Positions 10,581 to 21,642 of a stretch of 64,000 nt of DNA are shown here, one piece after another (the first letter of the stretch is position 1; every line of letters begins with the position of its first letter). The DNA comes from Larix kaempferi (lineage: Eukaryota > Streptophyta > Pinopsida > Pinales > Pinaceae). The notes beneath the pieces were generated by a model that was not told the DNA's origin, made no database searches, and saw nothing but the letters and a program-made list of their open reading frames with translations. The position numbers were made by a program, and so were the translations under genes. Location: contig BSBM01000068.1 in NCBI GenBank assembly GCA_027924585.1, forward strand, positions 10,061,001 to 10,125,000. Direction: 5' to 3'.

Positions 10581-12284
10581 ATGTATAAGAAAATAAATTA
10601 ATATTAAATATGAACTAATATCTATCTATTATAAAAATACAAAAAAAAATATTATTGAGTTAACAAAATTTATATTCATTTAAAAGACAAGTATAAAATA
10701 GGATGGTTTTTACTAATATATCTTTTCAAATTTTATCTTAAAAATAAATATAATAAATATTGTTATTTTGATTTTTATGTTAAAAAAATAAAATAGGTAT
10801 TCAATAGTTGTGGTCACCAAAACTAACAATTGATGTCGTGCAAAAGTACTCATATATGCATTAAGCTCTCCTTGTTGACCACCTCCTATCAAAGGGAAAT
10901 GCTAGGATGAGTATTGCAATGAAGAGAGTTGAGATACTTCAACAAAACTAACTATGCATCCTTTGAAGTTGTAATTATTAATGTTCTATATCTATAAAAA
11001 AATCAAGTTTTTTTTTTTAATTTTATAAAAATTAAGAATTTAAAAATATATTTAATCATATATAATTATTAATGTTCCATATCTATATCATATAATATTT
11101 AAGGATATATCTCTACGCAACCTGCAACAACATCATATAAATCTCTCTTCTATCACAATTATGGAAAATTGTTGCAACTTCAATTCATGCAAGCCCTGGC
11201 TGAGATGATAATGAGGACTCTATGGGCATAATACGATTGACTTGGCTGCGAATTATATCAATTCTGCTATTGTGGAGAAGTGACCTGCCCAAGATAGATG
11301 TGAAGTAGGAATAGTATCTTGATGCAACATCGTTGATTCCTTCTACTCCAACACAACATAAATTGAAGATTAAGGAACAGCAAGTAATTGATCAGTGTCA
11401 AGCTAATCTACTAGAAGTCAGATTAAATCTCACTAGAATCCTATGAAAATTTCCTTCTATTAGAGGTAGGAGCATGAAAAGTAATTATATTCTCTTTAGG
11501 TATTTAATTCGATAAGAATACTATAATTTTAAAAGATTGAGGCAATAATTTCAATCCCTTTTCTTCTAGACAAAAAGTATAAATTACTTTTTTTTATCAC
11601 AAATATGATAAAAATACTCTAAAATAGACAAAAAGTGATTCACGAAGAATTAGTTAATTCCTAAAATTTTAAAGAAATGATCATAATTTAATATCTAGGC
11701 ATAATGCAATAATGCTTCTGTAGATTTTATCCTTTCTTTGCTCAATTTAGAGATTGAAAAAGAAAAACATGTAAAAAAAATTAAATAACTATTAATTTAG
11801 TAATAATTTGTAGATTTTGTCCCTTCTTTATTCAATTTAGAGATTGAAAACCAAAAACATGTAAAAAAAATTTAAATGACTATCAATTTAGTAATAATTT
11901 GGAAAGTATTTTAAACAATTTAATAATGTCAACAATTTTTATATACATTTAAAAAAAAAATGAAAATATTTTAAATAAAAATAACTTCAAGAAATCCAAA
12001 ATCTTAGCATATTTAGAATACTCCTTTGACTAAGCGGCAGAATTAAAAAGGTCTAAGTCAAAAAAAGGTTTATTAGTTTATATTCATAAAAATTGTGTTA
12101 ATAAAAGTGAGCATTGCCATATTTCATATACTAATGTAGCACTAGAGTTTAATGTTTAAAATATTTTATACTAAATAAAATTATGAAAACTTGGCCATGC
12201 CAGGACAACGAACAAATTAGAATCAGCAGGTACCAATTCCAGAAGCAAGAAATAAGAGTCCAAGCCAATATGTAAGTACATTTC
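10581..12284. other. AT-rich intergenic stretch with a 90-bp tandem duplication
   Basis: I see no gene or element here. Two adjacent, diverged 90-bp copies occupy 11719-11808 and 11809-11899 (each has tgtagatttt, caatttagagattgaaaa, aaaacatgtaaaaaaaa and tagtaataattt). Confidence 0.6.
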
Positions 12285-14070
12285 TTAGATATAATAATTA
12301 TGTGCCTTCCTTATCCTTGAACCTCCTTCACCATAGAGATCATTCCATTGAAGTAGCTTTGCCATATCTGTGGATTCTGAAGAAATACTCGCATATACCT
12401 ACAATAAGGTAAAGTGAACATAAAATAAGAGGCCCACTGCATCTTCAAACCTAATTTATTCGGCTTAAAAAACATAAAATACTTTGAACCCAAACCTGTT
12501 TATGGGCATGTAGCATGTCATTCATATTTAGTGGACGAATATCATCACTGACACTCAATGGTGGAAGAGGTCTATAGCAACTCAAAAACTAATTAGTGCA
12601 TTAAGAACAAGATGAACATAAAACCGAGATATTGTGACTCCAAATCAGACTTTGGACAAATATAACCAAACCCAAACAAGCAACTTGGGAATCATAACTA
12701 AAATAGAAAACTTCACTATGAAAAAAAACACCGTCAAACAAACAACAGGAAATACCAAAAACTCCCTATGTATCAATTACAATACAATAATTCAAATTTG
12801 ACAAAGTGGTGGGTACATTTGATGATACCCTATACATGGTGAAAGCAGTTTTACATTTAATTGCCCTTAAAAAAATTAACAAAAAGGAGAAAAATATGTA
12901 GTACTATTGTAAAATTATTTGGTAAAATCCTAAGCAAGCAAATGTTACGTTTCATTATCAAATCATTGAAAAATCATTTGGTAAAATCCTAAGCAAGCAA
13001 ATGTTAAGTTTCATTATCAAATCACTGAAATACTATAGTAACAAGAACTATATATATGAGAAAGAGAATACCTTATTTTCTTTCTCCAGAATTTCTCGAA
13101 TAGAACAATATGCAGCTGTAGCATGCAAGTTCTACAACAAAAAAAGCATTAAATATTAGGTCAACCAACCTTGCAACATACATACTCAATTAAATTCAAT
13201 ATAGGAAAATAGTAATGGAAACTGAAACTACCTTGAGGTCACTTCTAGAATATCCATTTGTCATATTTGCAACTGCATCGAAATCCACATCAACTGCCAA
13301 GTCCTCTTTTGCAAGTATCACCTTCAAGATTTTAACCCTGTTCATTGTATTTGTATCTGGCAAATGTACAATTAACTTGCAAAGCTATCACAACTACCAC
13401 ATCAATTACAAAAACAACCATGTACGTCACATACACTAAGTTCCATTTCATAGAGGAACTGCTAAACTACCGAAAGAAAAACTATTTGAACCATTATGTA
13501 CAGCGCCTTTTGTTACATCACCCCGATCGTCAGATATATTGCTGCCGAATTGAATATGATTGCTGATGGGTACATGCGGTTCTCCTTCTTTTCGTTTAGG
13601 CTTCGCATGCGAGAGGCCATTCAATCTGCCTCTGGCTTTCACTGATCTGCGAAGCTAGGGGATGGCCACGGCTTTCATCGGAACAATATCCTCATGATCC
13701 GGAGACATGAAATTGCCCTGTGGAACGCCACAGAACGATCCCCGCAGGATGTTTCCCCCCTCTGACCAAGCATAATGTGAACCTGCAAAGGAGAAACTAT
13801 GGTAAGAGCTTTACAATGTGGATAAAATAACTTAAGCTACAACTGAAGATAAAAAATTACCTCATCAATAAATATGACACTTGAGAAATTTTACTTGCTA
13901 ATGAAAATATAGCTTTGACATACTTTTCTGGTTCAGCATGCCCCTGCCATTACAAACAAGAGAGAAATGAAGTTCACTGTAATAATTCAAAATAACTGCA
14001 TAGAGAACTAAAAGCCAATTGACATTGAAATATTTATAAAATTTGCACTAGTTTCTGTTGCAACAGCTTT
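12285..14070 (-). pseudogene. AAA-type ATPase (DAA1/spastin-like family) pseudogene, 3' exons
   Basis: Seven minus-strand exon-like blocks read as the C-terminal half of a plant AAA ATPase of the At1g64110/At1g02890/At4g02480 type. In order: KAVATETSANFINISMS (14070-14015), EKYVKAIFSLASKIS then VIFIDE (13943-13861), a short VHIMLGQRG block (13782-13755), [14 protein letters not shown] to NGYSRSDLK (about 13375-13232), NLHATAAYCSIREILEKENK (13131-13072), a block with RPLNMNDM (about 12574-12496) and [20 protein letters not shown] with GEGGSR to the stop (12398-12285). Most blocks keep GT and AG splice borders. The Walker B exon carries a frameshift, the next exon has lost most of its sequence, and the P-loop and N-terminal exons are missing. 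It is a truncated, unprocessed copy and not functional. Bases 13380-13750 inside it are replaced by unrecognised sequence. Confidence 0.85.
12917..13036. repeat. 60-bp tandem duplication inside an AAA-ATPase pseudogene intron
   Basis: Two copies with a 60-bp period share atttggtaaaatcctaagca and the following gcaaatgtta. They lie between the exon blocks at 12496-12574 and 13072-13131. Confidence 0.85.
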
Positions 14071-14740
14071 GCTGCAAGCAAAGTTTATTTACTGTCGATG
14101 CAAATTTATTAAGCACAACACCAGAAATGCAAATTTGAAGAGAGAGAACATCAAGCAGAAAAGTCCACAAATTTATCCAGATACTTAGAATTTACAAACA
14201 ATAGAATGGCAGATTATAAATGACGTTACACCATGGCCAAATATACAGAACTCTGTATTTATATGTTTTATGTACTTAAACATGTAGAAATCAAGACAAA
14301 ATTGATGATAACATTATGCTATTGCACAGAAGTATTATTTTAAAGGATTGATGTTTATAAGTTACTGAAAAAATAGCCATAAAACCATTAAAAACAACGT
14401 TGTTTATTTATATACTGTTGGATGACGATAGCCATTCGTTACCCTGTATGAAATTTTGAACAGAATATAGTTCTACATTGAGCTCAGAAATCTGATTAGA
14501 CCATGGCACTCTTCCAGAGACCTACGCCCCCGGTCCATAATTTTGATGTAGGCTACAATTAAAAAAAAAGAACACTAATGGAAACTATGACATTTCGTTG
14601 GCAAATTTAAACGAACAAATGTTATAGCAATTTTTTTAAAATTGTCTACCATCTTAGCCTGAAGAAACAACACATAATAGCTAACCCAAGCACTACATCA
14701 AGGGCCTTTAGTTCCACCTGCACACTCAGTGACCCGGACC
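14071..14740. other. AT-rich stretch upstream of the AAA-ATPase exons
   Basis: I looked for the missing P-loop exon on the minus strand and did not find it. Nothing else is recognisable. Confidence 0.5.
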
Positions 14741-14905
14741 TGCACGAGGCCTAATCGGGCATGGCGTCGGGTCGTCCTCATCAGCTATGAAGAAACGCTT
14801 CTGGACAAAATTCTCTCAGGACCAAAAGGAGAAGATGCGTGCCTTTGTGGATCAGTTGGGGTGGAGGAGTCAGAAGCACGACGAGGCCGCGGTTCAGCAG
14901 TTTTT
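14741..14905 (+). pseudogene. ZF-HD (zinc finger homeodomain) homeobox fragment
   Basis: From about 14787 the plus strand encodes [17 protein letters not shown], then [16 protein letters not shown], which is the first two helices of the plant ZHD-type homeodomain (usual pattern KRFRTKFT-Q-QKEKM...LGWRIQK-DE-VQQF). A serine run precedes it, as is common in the family. The third, DNA-contacting helix with its WMHNNKH motif is missing; the frame runs into a stop near 14935. An arginine of the KRFRTKF motif is tryptophan. ZHD proteins are plant transcription factors. This is a relic of one, on the strand opposite to the neighbouring ATPase pseudogene. GC content is higher than the surroundings. 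Confidence 0.75.
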
Positions 14906-14939
14906 AAAACCAGTTCGATGCAACTCCAGAGTATAAAAC

Positions 14940-15497
14940 CTAGTACCAAGGAAAATGGTTAATAGAGGGCATTCCAACCGATAAAGACAATTAACACTCT
15001 TGGTGTTGTTGGACTGCCGTAAAGCAGCCCGTAATAAAACCTTTCCCATAAATTTCACCTAGCATCTGCTTTGAACTTCGACACCTGCTTTGAACTTTGG
15101 GATAACACTGCACCTCACCCGGAGCATGCCTTCTAACCTATCAAACAAATAGGACCTGAACAAGCCAATATGCAGGTAATGAATTATATCCAATGTGTGT
15201 ACAATAAGTATGCAGGTAGGCAATAAAGGTAGGCAATAAATGATAGTTTGATAGAAATTAAAATTTGCAACTATGGTAACTAAGGTTGTGAAATATTCTT
15301 TATTTATTTATAATTTTTACTAATAGTCGACAATGATAAAATTAGTCAAATCACACCCTATAATCCAATGGAAGTGTAACACATTTGAAAATAATTATTA
15401 TTAAAAAAGTCAACAAATCTTTATTTTCCATAAACTTTGGCTATTTATATAGTTAGTTTATATCACCCTACAAATTATTAGAGTAGGGCGAAACATA
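14940..15497. other. Intergenic stretch
   Basis: I see no gene, element end or repeat that I can support here. Confidence 0.5.
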
Positions 15498-15684
15498 TAG
15501 TCTCTGCCTACGGCAGGGACTAAAAACATTCCATGAAAAAAAGCTAGTCTTCCATTTCTAACTCCCTCTTCCATAACAATCTTCCCACAACCCTTGAAAA
15601 AAGTAATAGTCTCTGCCTACGGCAGGGACTAAAAACATTCCATGAAAAAAAGCTAGTCTTCCATTTCTACCTCCCTCTTCCATA
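15498..15684. repeat. 109-bp direct repeat with hairpin, second copy cut by the Copia element
   Basis: A unit starting tagtctctgcctacggcag occurs at 15498 and again at 15607. Each begins with a near-perfect inverted repeat of 11-bp arms (one mismatch) around a 3-nt loop. From about 15525 the unit carries LINE 3'-end sequence (minus strand) that is also seen at 24180. The second unit is interrupted at 15684 by the Copia LTR and continues at 22814. Confidence 0.8.
15680..15684. repeat. Left TSD of Copia element 1
   Basis: CCATA precedes the TG of the left LTR and is repeated at 22814-22818 after the CA of the right LTR. Confidence 0.9.
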
Positions 15685-16290
15685 TGTTAAATTTTGAGTA
15701 TTAATTCACAATACTATAGGATCTTTACTGAGAGAATAACATCTACAGTATATCAATGCATGAAAATCATAATATGACAAGCATCACAAGAATCAAAAGC
15801 ATAAGAGACAAGAGACACAGAGTTTCCGTGGGGAAAACCCTAAGGTGAAAAACCCCACAACTTCCTCAGAGATAGAGAGAGCAATGGCTCAACCAAAATA
15901 CAACCAAATAACACTGAGATAGACTCCTATCAGATGATCCTCCTCTTCTTCACTAGTGCGCCACTTTTGAGAGAGAGAGAGAGAGTGAGTTACTTTTCCG
16001 AGTGAGTAAAATAGAGATCTCCTATCTCTATTTATAATCACCTTTTTGCCCAGTGACCTAATGGGGCCGACTTGTCTAGTTAGATACATCCACATTATAT
16101 TATATATAATTCCGGGCCGACCCCACATGGTGGTCTAATAACCCATCGGCAAGTACACACACTTGCGACACTTGTCAATCCACATGACGACACTTCCTTA
16201 TAGAGGAATAACACATCTCTTATAAGGGTACAATAAATATATATAAAATACACAGATGAAATACATTCCGAAGTTACATAAACATCAACA
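15685..16290 (-). repeat. Copia element 1, 3' LTR
   Basis: On the plus strand it runs from TGTTAAATTT to AACATCAACA. On the element strand it has a TATAAATAG box at 16036-16028. It matches 22215-22813 closely; the GA run near 15970 is longer here. Confidence 0.95.
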
Positions 16291-16302
16291 CTCCCTCTTA
16301 AC
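16291..16302 (-). other. Polypurine tract of Copia element 1
   Basis: On the minus strand the sequence GTTAAGAGGGAG directly precedes the 3' LTR, the position for plus-strand DNA priming. Confidence 0.75.
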
Positions 16303-16544
16303 TAGGAAGGTATTTCTCGACACAGATCTGCTAGACAAGTATTCTTCTTTGGATCATCGTCATCGATGCATCGTCATCATCATCGTCACTGCTGCTGCTA
16401 TCTCAACCAATCTCTGACTCTACTCGTCATTGGAAGTTCTACAGAGCCAGTCCTTTTTCATACTGGATGTAGGCCCACCACCTGCAGGTCTTCATCATCA
16501 CTGGCCATACTGTGGAATCCTCAGGACTTATTACATGCGTCACA

Positions 16545-17040
16545 AAACCTCAAAAGAGCATCCCAGGCTGTTACGAGCACACAACTCTACCTATAGGATC
16601 TCCCAGGGCACCGAATTACATGTGACCTCACCACAAAACCTCGCAAGAGCATCCCAGGCTGTTACGAGCACACAGCTCTACCTATAGGATCTCCCAGGGC
16701 AACGAATTACATGTGGTCATGGCAAAACCTCGCAAGAGCATCCCAGGACTGATTACGGGCACACAGCCCAACCTATCGGATCTCCCAGGGAACTGAATTA
16801 TATGCCATAGGACAAAACCTCGAAAGAGCATCTGCCAGATATCCCAGGGCACCGAATTACATCCCATAGGAAAAACCTTGAAAGACTATCTGCAGATCTC
16901 CCAGGGCACCGAATTATATGTCCTTCCAGAGCAAAACCTCGAAAGAGCATTTTCCAGATATCCCAGGGCACCGAATTACATGCCATAGGAAAAACCTCGA
17001 AAGACTATCTGCAAATCTCCCAGGGCACCGGATTACATGC
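16545..17040 (-). repeat. Tandem array (about 60-95 bp units) in the Copia 3' region
   Basis: Degenerate units repeat the landmarks aaaacctcg(c/a)aagagcat, ccaggctgttacgagcac and gatctcccagggcaccgaat. The first units are about 92 bp; later ones are shorter because the middle part is missing. The related Copia element at 61980-62565 has a more regular array with 88-bp spacing. Open frames across it are by-products of the repetition. Confidence 0.9.
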
Positions 17041-17061
17041 TCATCTGCACAACCTGATCCA

Positions 17062-17495
17062 CGACCATAGAGTATCAACCTGATACTCATCATACATCAT
17101 CCTGATGTACCCATGATCATCTTGATCATCATCACTGCAACATCCTGCTGCATGTCATCTGGAGCAACATCCTGAAGCTTGTCATCCATGATCATCCTGA
17201 TCATACAATGCATCTACCTGATGCATACCAAGTATCTACCTGATACATATCATCATACATGATCCTCCTGATCATACAATGTATCCACCTGATACAAATA
17301 CAAATACATGATACATATCACCATACATGATCCACCTGATCATACAATGTATCCACCTGATACATATACAGATACATGGTCCAAGCATCCAACATGATGC
17401 ATATCCAAAAATACATACACATGATCCAACTGATCATATCCAGCATCCAACATGATGCGTACATACATACATAAAAATGATCCAACTGATCATAT
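17062..17495 (-). repeat. Hairpin array with fixed loop and varying stems in the Copia 3' region
   Basis: About a dozen short perfect inverted repeats follow one another, mostly ATC-NNCCT-GAT with extra stem bases that change in complementary pairs. Examples on the plus strand are GAGTATCAACCTGATACTC, ATGCATCTACCTGATGCAT, ATGATCCTCCTGATCAT and TGTATCCACCTGATACA. The array lies between the pol stop and the tandem array. The related Copia element repeats it at 62590-63235. Confidence 0.85.
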
Positions 17496-17608
17496 CCAAG
17501 CAGAAACCAGAACATCATCCTGATGCTCATTATCCAGCGCTTACATCCACAGCCATGTGAAGGATCCTCCTTCCAACATGCTTGGAATGGCTTCAGCAAA
17601 TGTGTCCA

Positions 17609-19027
17609 TCACTTCTTCCTCGAAGTGTCCTCGATCTGAAGAACGCCAAGCCTCTCTCTGAAGTACTCAAACTTCACCCTGGCTAGTGGCTTTGTCAGCA
17701 CATCTGCAATCTGCTCGTCCGTCGCAACATACAGGAGCTTCACAGCTCCTCTCTGCACCATATCCCTGATATAGTGATATTTGATCTCTATGTGTTTCGA
17801 CCTGTCATGAAACACTAGGTTCTCGGACAGCTTCACACAACTCTGGTTATCACAGAAGATACTAGTAGCCTCCAACGGGAGATCAAATAACTCAGACAGT
17901 AGCTTCCGTAGCCATACTGCCTCACAACTAGCTGAACAGGCTGCAACATACTCATCCTCAGCTGTACTCAGTGCTACGCAGGACTGCTTCCTGCTAAACC
18001 AAGAGATCACACCTGATCCCATGCTGAAGCAGCACCCAGATGTGCTCTTCCTATCTGCAGCACTGCCAGCCCAATCTGAATCAACATAACCTTGCAGGTT
18101 AAACTTTTGATTCGCTTCATACATGAGCCCATAATCCACTGTACCCTTCAGGTACCTCAGAACATGCTTTACAGCAACCAGGTGAACACTCCTCGGATCC
18201 GTTAGGAACTGGCTCAATGTGTTCACAGCAAAGCAAATGTCTGGTCTCGTGTTCGTCAGGTACATCAAGGACCCAATCATCTGACGATACATAGAGACAT
18301 CAACTGGCTCAGATGAAGCATCACATAGAAGCTTAAGATTCGATGCCATAGGTGTGGCCATGGCCTTGCAATCCATCATCCCAAATCTCTTTAGGATATC
18401 TACTGTGTACTTCCCTTGACCAAGGAAGATCCCACCTGCACTCTGGCACACCTCCATCCCTAGGAAATAGTGCATCATTCCCAAATCTTTCATATCGAAT
18501 TCAGCAGCAAGCTTCCTCTTAGTATCTGCAATCAGTCTGTCATCTCCTGTTACAAATAAGTCATCCACATACAGGAGTAGAATCATAGGATTCCCTTCCT
18601 CAACCTTGTAGTAAAGGTTAGAATCTGCTTTACTCTTGGTAAAGCCCAAACTAGATAGGAAACTGTCCATCCTACCATACCAGGTTCTGGGAGCTTGCTT
18701 CAAGCCATACAAGGATTTCTTCAATCTGCACACATATGACTCCCTGTCATGTATTTCAAAACCAAGTGGCTGTTCCACATATACTTCCTCTTCAACTACA
18801 CCATTCAAGAAAGCAGTCTTGACATCCATCTGGTGTATTTTCCATTTCATAGCTGCAGCTAGGGCAAGTACTGATCTGATGGAAGTATACCTGGCTACTG
18901 GTGCAAAAGTTTCTTCATAATCTATTCCCTCTTTCTGAGAGAATCCACGAGCTACGAATCTTGCTCTGTATTTCTCCACACTGCCATCTACAGCATGCTT
19001 GATTTTGTAGATCCACTTGGAAGTCAC
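17609..19027 (-). pseudogene. Copia element 1 pol, 3' part: reverse transcriptase and RNase H
   Basis: This 472-codon frame begins with TSKWIYKIKH, the usual start of the Copia reverse transcriptase, and has no ATG of its own (first codon GTG). FLNG, LYGLKQAPR and LLYVDDLFV are the polymerase signatures; YVDD holds the catalytic aspartates. RNase H follows (YVDSDWAG, DRKSTSG, STAEDEY, FCDNQS, ADVLTKPL) and ends normally. It should be continuous with the 872-codon frame upstream; a one-base loss near 19025-19030 puts it out of frame. Unless frameshifting or template switching rescues it, this part is not translated. The coding sequence is otherwise intact. STAEDEY departs from the more common STAEAEY. 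Confidence 0.9.
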
Positions 19028-21642
19028 AAAGACTTCTCTTTAGGTCTTGGGACAATATCCCAAACATCATTCTTCATTATTGATTGGTATTCCTCAACCA
19101 TAGCATCCTTCCATTCTTTCTTTTCCGCTGCCTCTTCATAACTGGAAGGCTCTTTGTTCATAATGTCACAGAGTAAAGCAACATAACTGGTATGTGATCT
19201 GGTTCTCTTCTTTGCTCTGTGTTCTTCTTCTGGAATGCCAAATCTTTCTGCATCTTGAATGAGCTCTCTATCCCATGCAGGTTTCCTCTTGTGAGAGTTA
19301 TCCTCATGGGGTGGATCTACAGGTTCTTGCGGATCTTCAAACTCACGAACAATTTCTGGAGCTGCTTCAGTCATGGTAGTGTCTTGAAATCTAGTTTCCT
19401 TAGGTTCTTCATAAACTTCGATAGGTGCCTTCCTTGATTTGATGAATGCTGAGTTTTCATCAAATGTTACATCCCTGCTGACATCAATCTTCTTGAACCC
19501 TGGAAAGTATATTCTGTAAGCCTTCGAGCTTTCACTGTAACCCACAAAGATACCCTTCTTTCCTGAAGGATCTAGTTTAGTCCTCTTTTCCTTTGGGACA
19601 TGAGTATATACTGGACAACCAAATATTATGAGATGGCTGACTTCAGGTTTTTTACCAGAAAAGACCTCTTCTGGAGTCTTGTTGTCCAATATCTTGTGGG
19701 GTGTTCTGTTCTGCACATACACAGCTGTTCTAGCTGCTTCTGCCCATAGATGCATAGGTAGATCCTGGTCATGCAGCATTGCCCTTGCTGCTTCCATGAT
19801 AGTTCTATTCTTTCTTTCTGCAACTCCATTCTGTTGAGGATTATAAGGAGCAGTCAACTCCCTCTTAATCCCTGAATCACTACAAAGCTTCTTGAAGTCA
19901 CTTGAGGTGAATTCTCCACCATTGTCGGATCTGAATGTTTTGATCTTCTTGTCAGTTTGATTCTCCATCAAGGTTTTGAATTCCTTGAATTTATCAAGCA
20001 CCTCATCTTTGCTCTTCAAGAAGTATACCCAAGTCTTCCTGGAGAAGTCATCAATAAATGAGACATAGTAAACATACCCACTCAGGGAACTGGATGACAT
20101 AGGGCCACATACATCTGAGTGGATGATTTCCAGGATGTCTTTTGCCTTGCTTTCACTGCTTGGGAAATCCTTCTTAATGTTCTTACCTTTTGCACATCCT
20201 TTGCAAACACCTTCATGTTTGGTCTTGATTTCAGGAAGACCCTCTACTGCCTTGCTTGCAATTGGAAGTGCTCTATAGTGGATATGAGCAAGTCTTCTAT
20301 GCCAAAGTTCACTTGGATCCATGGATTCATGCACCATGGCATGTTCAGGTTGTCCCTTCAATTTATACAAACCTCCCTCTTGCTCTCCAATCACTACTGC
20401 ATCATCTATATTCTTTCCCTTTGGCCACATTAGGACTTGGCCATCCACAAATGCAACCCTCATACCTTTTGCATCTAATGCAGAGATGGAGAGTAAGTTC
20501 TTCTTGAGCCCAGGTACATAAAGGACTTCTTTCATCTTCAAAGATTTTCCAGAATCTAGGTTGTAGGAGGCTTCACCACTTCCTTTGATTGGGTATTGAT
20601 AATCATCCCCAAGTTTCACCTTATGGGGTGATTCATGTTCAGATAGGTTCACAAAAGATTCCTTAAACCCAGTCATGTGTTTGGAAGCCCCACTATCAAT
20701 CAACCCATCATTACAACCATGGGAGATAGTACCTGTGAGAGCAGAGATCAGAACATACTCTTCTTCACTTGATGAGTCATCATCACTATCACTTTCTACC
20801 CTAGCCTTCTTCTTTGGGGGTTCATCATCTTCGGCAGCATGAGCATGAAACCTTCTTTTGCTGCCCTTCTTCTTCTTACTGGAGTTGTTGTTATTATCCC
20901 TTTTGTTCTTGGGACAATCTGAAGCAAAGTGACCCTTCTCATTGCATGTGAAGCATCTTAGGTCCTTCTTACTCTTTTGATAGGATCTATTATGGCGAGA
21001 GTGCTCCTTCTTGGTTTTGCTTCTTTTGGTGTGAGCTGCAAGAGCTTGATCTTCACCTCCCATCTTTTCTTCATGAGCTATAAGTCTAGCTTCTTCTTGA
21101 GAGCATTCTTCCCGCAATCTGTTGAAGGAGATCAACTTCTTCCTTGCACAAATTCCTTGAATGAAGGAATCCCATGACCTGGGTAGGCCATTTAGAGTGG
21201 TCATCACTACTTCACCATTCTCCACCATTTCATCTACTGCTTCTAGTTGTTCCTTGATCTGGGAGACCCTTGAAAAATAAGATTGAATGGTTTCTCCATT
21301 TTGAAACTTCACTCCTTTCAATTGGTTTCGCAGGGTCATCTTCCGATTTATGTTCTTCCCTTCAAATAGCTTGGTCAAAGATTCAAACATCTCCTTAGGT
21401 GTCTTAAGAGAAGACACATGGGGTATGAGATGGTCTTTGATGGAATCAGCAATGATTCTCTTTTCCTTGACCAAGTTCTTCTTGTGCAATGCCTTGGCCT
21501 CTTCATCCTCTGGGATAGGGATGTCTTCTTTCACATATGAGTCCAACTCATTCTTTTCCAGGATTAACCCAATTCTATACTTCCAGGCTCGGAAGTTATC
21601 AGCCCCTTCAAGCTTATCCTCAAGCTTGGTGTGGAGAGACAT
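19024..21642 (-). CDS. Copia element 1 gag-protease-integrase
   Basis: Reading from ATG at 21642 gives 872 residues; an in-frame ATG at 21840 would add 66, but the later start fits the family (MSLHTKLEDKLEGADNFRAW). In order: UBN2-type gag (about 1-200), CCHC knuckle CFTCNEKGHFASDC (about 230-243), acidic/lysine-rich linker, aspartic protease DSGASKH (about 316-322), the HHCC zinc region ELWHRRLAH...CKGCAKGK, and an integrase core with IIHSD, RSDNGGEF and NGVAERKN giving the D, D, E triad. The frame stops at the first residues of the reverse transcriptase (RPKEKSL then TGA) because of a one-base deletion. Gag, protease and integrase therefore look translatable; polymerase is lost. Confidence 0.9.
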   Translation of the reverse strand: MSLHTKLEDKLEGADNFRAWKYRIGLILEKNELDSYVKEDIPIPEDEEAKALHKKNLVKEKRIIADSIKDHLIPHVSSLKTPKEMFESLTKLFEGKNINRKMTLRNQLKGVKFQNGETIQSYFSRVSQIKEQLEAVDEMVENGEVVMTTLNGLPRSWDSFIQGICARKKLISFNRLREECSQEEARLIAHEEKMGGEDQALAAHTKRSKTKKEHSRHNRSYQKSKKDLRCFTCNEKGHFASDCPKNKRDNNNNSSKKKKGSKRRFHAHAAEDDEPPKKKARVESDSDDDSSSEEEYVLISALTGTISHGCNDGLIDSGASKHMTGFKESFVNLSEHESPHKVKLGDDYQYPIKGSGEASYNLDSGKSLKMKEVLYVPGLKKNLLSISALDAKGMRVAFVDGQVLMWPKGKNIDDAVVIGEQEGGLYKLKGQPEHAMVHESMDPSELWHRRLAHIHYRALPIASKAVEGLPEIKTKHEGVCKGCAKGKNIKKDFPSSESKAKDILEIIHSDVCGPMSSSSLSGYVYYVSFIDDFSRKTWVYFLKSKDEVLDKFKEFKTLMENQTDKKIKTFRSDNGGEFTSSDFKKLCSDSGIKRELTAPYNPQQNGVAERKNRTIMEAARAMLHDQDLPMHLWAEAARTAVYVQNRTPHKILDNKTPEEVFSGKKPEVSHLIIFGCPVYTHVPKEKRTKLDPSGKKGIFVGYSESSKAYRIYFPGFKKIDVSRDVTFDENSAFIKSRKAPIEVYEEPKETRFQDTTMTEAAPEIVREFEDPQEPVDPPHEDNSHKRKPAWDRELIQDAERFGIPEEEHRAKKRTRSHTSYVALLCDIMNKEPSSYEEAAEKKEWKDAMVEEYQSIMKNDVWDIVPRPKEKSL

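Noticed and set aside
12285-14070. A functional AAA-ATPase gene
   Set aside because: The Walker B exon is frameshifted, the next exon is replaced and the P-loop exon is missing.
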